This document shows, in pieces, positions 7,323-11,583 of a stretch of DNA of 11,583 nt. Source of the DNA: an uncultured Lachnospiraceae bacterium (GTDB lineage Bacteria > Bacillota > Clostridia > Lachnospirales > Lachnospiraceae). The notes under the pieces are model-generated. The model was given only the letters and a program-made list of their open reading frames with translations. It was not told the origin of the DNA and did no database searches. Both the position numbers and the translations under genes were made by a program. The stretch spans positions 1 to 11,583 of the forward strand of contig CAMWUP010000038.1 of the NCBI GenBank assembly GCA_947177465.1. The letters run 5' to 3'. Position 1 is the first letter of the stretch. Every line of letters begins with the position of its first letter.

Positions 7323-7326
7323 TAAT

Positions 7327-9663
7327 ATGGGAAAATATAAGATGCTGCTTTGGGCGGCATGGAAACGGCAAAGGTTTTCTGTCTGTGCTTTATTCCTTAT
7401 GATTGTGATTGCTTCGTTGTGCCTGTTTTCTGCCATTACATTGTATACAAGCGGAACAGCCACTGTGGAAGATAAGATGGACCAGCTTGGATTTGGCGAT
7501 TTTACGGTATGGGTGAGCGGACAGCCGGAAAGACTGCTCGGAGAGATCGAGCAGATCGAAGAGGTGGAAAGCGCCATCCTGCAGGAGATTATTTACGCCG
7601 GATATGAAGTGAACGGAAACTATTCTGATAATGAGGGTCAGCTGATTTCGTATGACGGGACGATGCCCTATCGTTTTATAGACAGGAATGGAGAGGTTGT
7701 GAATCTTTCAGAAATTTCTGTGGGAAGTATTTATATATCCCCTGCCATGGAAAGCATGTTTGATGTGCAGATCGGTGACACGATTCGGTTTAACCTGTCC
7801 CGTACAAACGGGAGAAAAACGTTTATGGTAGCCGGATATTTTGAAGATGCATTTATGGGAAGCTCTATGATCGATATGAAAAGCTTTCTTGTAAATAGTG
7901 CCGATTATGAGGAAATGCTTCAAATTATGGCGGATGCGGCTGCGATAGATGTATTAGGGAGAAGCGGAGCGATGATCCATATTTCCAAAGATTCGTCAAG
8001 CGCTTTATCCGATACGGAATTTTATGAAGAACTGCAGGAGCATACGGAGCTGGCAGGATACATGGATTTTACTTACAGAAAGGATTCCATTTTAAGTTAT
8101 ATGCTCTTACTGCAAAATATTGTATCGGGATTCCTGATGATTTTCTCCGTGGTGCTTTTCGTCATCTGTCTGATTATGATCAAGCATAGTCTGACGCTTG
8201 TGATCGAGCAGGAAAAGGGCGACATGGCGATTCTTCAGACCATGGGACTTACGGGAAACATTCTGCGCAGTATCTATGTGACTCTTTATGGAGGAAGCGG
8301 TTTTCTGGGAGTGGTTTTGGGAGCTGCTTTCTGCAAAATAGCAGCAGGGAACATTGCACGGGGAATGGTGACTTCCACCGGAATGCTTGTGGATATCAGG
8401 ACGCCGTTTGGTCTTTTGTCCGGCATGTTTGTAATATGTATGTTGGTTTTTGCGGTGGCTGTTTTCACACAGACAGGCAAGATTATTCATATCGCGCCAA
8501 TGCAGACGCTGCGGGAGGCGAAAAGTTCTGCGAAAGTGCAGTCCCCTTTTTCCAAACGTTATTTACTGGTTCATATTGCTGTCAGGGAAGTTCTGGCAGA
8601 CCGGAACAAATATATTTCTCTGTGTCTGATTGCGATGATTCTTACCGTTTTTCTTTCTATAATCGGTCATATGGGAGCATGGCTCGGACCAAATGGGGAA
8701 GGGCTTATGAATTCTTTTAGTGTGGCAGAGCATGATCTGGGTGTACAGCCGCTGAACCAGACAGTACCAATGGACGAGATCGAGCGCGTCATAAACTGGT
8801 ATTCTCCAGTGGTGGAACAGTATGAACTTGCCATGCAGAGCGTGACGGTAAACGGACAGGAATATACAGCAAATGTATTGGATGATACAAAATGGTTCCA
8901 TATGTTAAGCGGAAGTGTGTGTGATGATAACAGCATTCTTATAACGGATACGGTTGCCCAGGAAATGGGTCTGGAAATCGGAGACATAGTCAGAGTATCG
9001 GCGAATGGAAAGACAGGCGATTATGAAGTGTCCGGCATCTATCAGTGTGCGAACGGCATGGGCACCAATATCGGAATGAGCATCGGCGGATATGCTAAAA
9101 TCGGTGATATTACAGGATATATCTGGTGCAGGCATTACATCTTAGAGGACGGAAGCGTGCGCGATTATGTGTACGACTATCTGGAGGAACATTACAGAGG
9201 GATCGACGTCCACACCAATAGCTGGTCGGGACTGAGCGGAATCGTATTGGTCATGCATATGCTGATTGTTGGCTTGTATGTTGTGACGGCAATGATTATT
9301 TTGATCACGGTAGCTCTGGTTGCGGGGAAGCTTCTCCAGTCGGAAAAGAGCAATATGGCAATCTACAAGAGCCTTGGATTGTATACGGGAAAACTTCGGA
9401 TATCCTTCGCCCTGCGTTTCCTCATTGTCGTACTGGGCGGCGCACTCCTGGGATTTGCGGCAGCAGGAATTTTGGCGGACCCGGTGATCGGATCTGTATT
9501 TAAGAATTTTGGAATCGGCGAATTTGAGGCTGGCTTCAGCATGTTGGGAAATATTGTACCAATTATTGTAGTACCGATGCTGTTTGCTCTGTCTGCGTGG
9601 ATTTATTCGGCAAGACTGTCAAGGGTGAGCATTGTGGAGCTGATCGCAGAGGACGGAGAATAG
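7327..9663 (+). CDS. FtsX-family ABC transporter permease, two-module
   Basis: A 778-residue membrane protein with two FtsX modules, partner of the ATPase just upstream. Hydrophobic segments lie near residues 17-39, 257-285, 317-340, 358-381, 428-450, 638-667, 695-720 and 737-762. That is the 1+3, 1+3 pattern with two large extracytoplasmic domains (about 42-255 and 452-637). The segments with VIEQEKGDMAILQTMGLTG and LQSEKSNMAIYKSLGLYTG are the repeated cytoplasmic coupling loops typical of FtsX permeases. Both modules end with a basic, regularly spaced motif (HIAPMQTLREA; RVSIVELIAED). The start is set at ATG 7327 because GGGAGG (7317-7322) lies 4 bases before it. In-frame ATGs at 7300 and 7315 precede or overlap that site and sit inside hairpins. 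The cargo is unknown; these transporters more often move or sense lipid-like or peptide molecules than import nutrients. Confidence 0.93.
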   Translation: MGKYKMLLWAAWKRQRFSVCALFLMIVIASLCLFSAITLYTSGTATVEDKMDQLGFGDFTVWVSGQPERLLGEIEQIEEVESAILQEIIYAGYEVNGNYSDNEGQLISYDGTMPYRFIDRNGEVVNLSEISVGSIYISPAMESMFDVQIGDTIRFNLSRTNGRKTFMVAGYFEDAFMGSSMIDMKSFLVNSADYEEMLQIMADAAAIDVLGRSGAMIHISKDSSSALSDTEFYEELQEHTELAGYMDFTYRKDSILSYMLLLQNIVSGFLMIFSVVLFVICLIMIKHSLTLVIEQEKGDMAILQTMGLTGNILRSIYVTLYGGSGFLGVVLGAAFCKIAAGNIARGMVTSTGMLVDIRTPFGLLSGMFVICMLVFAVAVFTQTGKIIHIAPMQTLREAKSSAKVQSPFSKRYLLVHIAVREVLADRNKYISLCLIAMILTVFLSIIGHMGAWLGPNGEGLMNSFSVAEHDLGVQPLNQTVPMDEIERVINWYSPVVEQYELAMQSVTVNGQEYTANVLDDTKWFHMLSGSVCDDNSILITDTVAQEMGLEIGDIVRVSANGKTGDYEVSGIYQCANGMGTNIGMSIGGYAKIGDITGYIWCRHYILEDGSVRDYVYDYLEEHYRGIDVHTNSWSGLSGIVLVMHMLIVGLYVVTAMIILITVALVAGKLLQSEKSNMAIYKSLGLYTGKLRISFALRFLIVVLGGALLGFAAAGILADPVIGSVFKNFGIGEFEAGFSMLGNIVPIIVVPMLFALSAWIYSARLSRVSIVELIAEDGE

Positions 9664-9764
9664 CGGGAGGAGAATGCCCAAGCGAACTTGTTCGCTTTAG
9701 TACGGCATCTTTCGTACAGATGCTGTTATAAGTCAGGGGTATTAACTGATAAACAAAGGGATAC
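9664..9764. repeat. Two hairpins after the permease gene
   Basis: AAGCGAAC (9680-9687) and GTTCGCTT (9690-9697) form an 8-bp perfect stem with a TT loop. ACGGCATCT (9702-9710) and AGATGCTGT (9718-9726) form a 9-bp stem with one G-T wobble and loop TTCGTAC. Neither is followed by a T run, so they may define the 3' end of the ABC transcript by stability rather than act as classic terminators. A tiny frame, ATG 9674 to TAG 9700 (MPKRTCSL), follows GGGAGG too closely (3 bases) to be called a gene. Confidence 0.6.
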
Positions 9765-9793
9765 TTGTTAAAAAAGAGAAAGCCTTCTATAAT
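9765..9793 (+). promoter_or_regulatory. Sigma-A-type promoter of the DUF3737 gene
   Basis: TTGTTA (9765-9770) and a perfect TATAAT (9788-9793) are 17 bases apart, the same hexamers and spacing as the promoter at 2326-2354. Transcription should start near 9800. That leaves a very short leader before the ribosome binding site AAGGAG (9802-9807). Confidence 0.8.
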
Positions 9794-9816
9794 AATGGCA
9801 GAAGGAGAAATACAGG

Positions 9817-10713
9817 ATGAACCGAGAGATGAAAGGAGCAGGAAAAATGAGCAGAAATAGTGAAATCATGCAGGAATTTTTGACAGGAGAGCGTGCACTT
9901 TTTCAAGGAGAAAATCTGCGGATCGTGGATACCATTTTTGATGATGGGGAATCCCCTTTAAAGGAGAGCAGAAATATCGAGCTGACGGGCAGTATGTTTA
10001 AGTGGAAATATCCGCTGTGGTACAGCAGGGACATTGCAATGAAAAATTGTAGTATTTTTGAAATGGGGCGTGCCGGTATCTGGTATACAGACCATATCTC
10101 TGTGGAGGATACGGTCATTGAAGCACCCAAAAATTTCCGGCGCTGCCATGATGTGAAACTGAAAAATGTGAATTTCGTGAATGCGGCGGAAACCCTGTGG
10201 AATTGTGACGGTGTGGAAATGGAGCATGTGACGGCGCGGGGGGACTATTTCGCAATGAACAGCCAGAATATGAAGATAGACAATTTTACCCTTACAGGCA
10301 ACTACTCTTTCGACGGGGTAAAAAATGCGGAAATCCATCATGCAAAACTATTGTCTAAAGATGCGTTCTGGAACAGTGAAAATGTAACGGTATATGATTC
10401 TTTTATTTCTGGGGAATATCTTGGATGGAATGCTAAGAACCTAACACTTGTGAACTGCACGATAGAGAGCTTACAGGGGATGTGCTATATTGACAATCTC
10501 GTGATGAAAAACTGTAAGTTAATTAATACGACCCTTGCTTTTGAATATTCTACGGTGGATGCAGAGATTACCAGCCGGATAGACAGTGTCATGAATCCCA
10601 CCGGCGGAATCATCCGTGCGGAGCATATCGGGGAGCTGATTTTGGAAAAAGATAAAATTAATCCCGATCAGACAAGGATTATCTGCAGGGATAAGCTGCA
10701 AAAAGCCGTTTAA
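9817..10713 (+). CDS. DUF3737 family right-handed beta-helix protein
   Basis: A 298-residue protein of the DUF3737 family (PF12541), function unknown. Recognised by its conserved words in order: GERALFQGENLRI, DDGESPLKESRNIEL, KYPLWYS, RAGIWYTD, APKNFRR, AETLWNCDGV, GNYSFDGVKNAEI, SKDAFWNSENVTVYDS, GEYLGWNAKNLTLVNCTIES, MCYIDNLVMKNCKL and FEYSTVDAEI. The regular ~20-residue spacing of short strands is like a parallel beta-helix. It has no signal peptide and is probably cytoplasmic. Two starts are credible: 9817 (AAGGAG 9802-9807, 9 bases away) and 9847 (AGGAG 9834-9838, 8 bases away); the conserved part begins after the second. It is the first gene behind its own promoter and lies 20 bases before the aminotransferase gene, with which it is probably cotranscribed. 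Confidence 0.92.
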   Translation: MNREMKGAGKMSRNSEIMQEFLTGERALFQGENLRIVDTIFDDGESPLKESRNIELTGSMFKWKYPLWYSRDIAMKNCSIFEMGRAGIWYTDHISVEDTVIEAPKNFRRCHDVKLKNVNFVNAAETLWNCDGVEMEHVTARGDYFAMNSQNMKIDNFTLTGNYSFDGVKNAEIHHAKLLSKDAFWNSENVTVYDSFISGEYLGWNAKNLTLVNCTIESLQGMCYIDNLVMKNCKLINTTLAFEYSTVDAEITSRIDSVMNPTGGIIRAEHIGELILEKDKINPDQTRIICRDKLQKAV

Positions 10714-10733
10714 AAGGGAGCGGAGAATATAAC

Positions 10734-11583
10734 ATGATTTATGATTTTGATCTTAAAACAGACAGAATCGGCACAAACAGTCTGAAATGGAATGTACCGG
10801 ATGGGGAGCTGCCGATGTGGGTGGCTGATATGGATTTCCCGACAGCGCCGGAAGTCAGGGAGGCCCTTTTACAGAGGGCGGAGCACGGAATTTTTGGATA
10901 TACCATCATCCCGGAAGAATGGTATGCTGCATATATTCATTGGTGGGAAAAGCGGCATCAGTTTAAGCTGGAGAAAGATTGGCTGATCTTTGCCACGGGA
11001 GTGGTGCCTGTCATATCAAGCGCAGTGAGAAAGCTGACTACAGCAGGGGAAAATGTGCTGATACAGACGCCTGTCTACAATATTTTTTTCAATTCCATTG
11101 TCAATAACGGAAGAAATGTTGTGGAGGCGCCGCTTATCTATGATGGCAGAAACTATGCGATTGACTGGACAGAACTGGAACGAAAACTGGCAGACCCGCA
11201 GACAACGCTTATGATCCTCTGCAATCCCCACAATCCTGTGGGTAAAATATGGGACAAGAAGATACTTGCAAAAATCGGGGAATTATGTTCGCAGTATCAT
11301 GTAACGGTTATATCCGATGAAATCCATTGTGATGTGACGGCTCCCGCCCGCAGCTATATTCCTTTTGCATCTGTTTCCGAAACATGCAGGAAAATCAGCG
11401 TGACCTGTATCGCCCCTACAAAGGCGTTTAATCTGGCAGGAATCCAGACGGCGGCGGTTGTGGTACCGGATGAAAATCTGCGGCATAAAATGTGGCGGGC
11501 GTTGAATACGGATGAAGTTGCGGAGCCGAATGCATTTGCAGTGGATGCTGCTGTCGCTGCCTTCACAAAAGGCGGTACATGGC
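10734..11583 (+). CDS. MalY/PatB-type PLP-dependent aminotransferase/C-S lyase, 3'-partial
   Basis: The frame runs from ATG 10734 (GGAG at 10722-10725, 8 bases upstream) off the window end; 283 codons are visible, of about 390 expected for the family. It is a fold-type I pyridoxal-phosphate enzyme: N-terminal MWVADMDFPTAPEV and GIFGYTIIPEEWY, which are hallmarks of MalY/PatB; CNPHNPVGK with Asn167; SDEIHCD with Asp195; and the cofactor-binding Lys230 in APTKAFNLAG. Family members cleave cystathionine or cysteine to give homocysteine or pyruvate plus a thiol, ammonia or sulphide, and some act as aminotransferases; MalY of E. coli also represses the maltose regulator. Which of these applies here cannot be told. 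It is the second gene of the unit led by the DUF3737 gene. Confidence 0.93.
   Translation, partial: MIYDFDLKTDRIGTNSLKWNVPDGELPMWVADMDFPTAPEVREALLQRAEHGIFGYTIIPEEWYAAYIHWWEKRHQFKLEKDWLIFATGVVPVISSAVRKLTTAGENVLIQTPVYNIFFNSIVNNGRNVVEAPLIYDGRNYAIDWTELERKLADPQTTLMILCNPHNPVGKIWDKKILAKIGELCSQYHVTVISDEIHCDVTAPARSYIPFASVSETCRKISVTCIAPTKAFNLAGIQTAAVVVPDENLRHKMWRALNTDEVAEPNAFAVDAAVAAFTKGGTW

Noticed and set aside
7300..7326. Permease start at ATG 7300 (MPPCGMGGN)
   Set aside because: The bases form the 7300-7316 hairpin and include the GGGAGG site used for ATG 7327; the extra residues are unlike a permease N-terminus.
7222..7326. Hairpin cluster as a CRISPR or insertion element end
   Set aside because: The stems differ in sequence, there are no repeat-spacer units, no target duplication and no transposase nearby.
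7029..7577. 182-codon - strand frame across the ATPase/permease gap
   Set aside because: It spans the palindromes and runs antisense to two clear ABC genes; the low-complexity Ser/Pro-rich protein is typical of a shadow frame.

Overview
The window looks like chromosome of a Gram-positive anaerobe of the class Clostridia, most likely a gut Lachnospiraceae. The signs are moderate G+C, strong AGGAGG-type ribosome binding sites, lipoprotein signal peptides with LxGC-type lipoboxes, and protein families (Flavodoxin_4, cyclophilin-like lipoproteins, linear amide C-N hydrolases, DUF3737, MalY/PatB) typical of that group. The assignment is inference; there is no rRNA or species marker. All recognised genes are on the + strand.

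Region 1 (1-2255): the 3' part of a gene that fuses the C-terminal half of a flavodoxin to a complete alpha/beta-hydrolase, followed 18 bases later by a lipoprotein of the esterase D/feruloyl esterase type. A rho-independent terminator (2214-2255) closes this unit.

Region 2 (2256-4346): an AT-rich leader with a consensus-like promoter (2326-2354), then two more lipoprotein genes. The first carries a cyclophilin-like domain. The second is an Ntn-type linear amide C-N hydrolase broken by a one-base frameshift in a TTTT run at 3452-3455.

Region 3 (4347-9663), probably read through from region 2: a PaaK/CapK-like adenylate-forming enzyme, a LysE-family exporter, and an FtsX-type ABC transporter (ATPase plus two-module permease). 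A short intergenic stretch between ATPase and permease holds three inverted repeats and can fold so that the permease ribosome binding site is buried.

Region 4 (9664-11583): paired hairpins, a second promoter with the same hexamers and spacing as the one in region 2, then a DUF3737 beta-helix protein and a MalY/PatB aminotransferase cut by the window end.

Taken together, regions 1-2 encode a cell-surface set of hydrolases and redox-linked proteins, and region 3 encodes acid activation plus export. A linked role (an extracytoplasmic amidase/esterase releasing an acid or amine that is then activated or exported) is plausible but is inference only. I see no CRISPR array, tRNA, rRNA, transposase, phage gene or known defence system.
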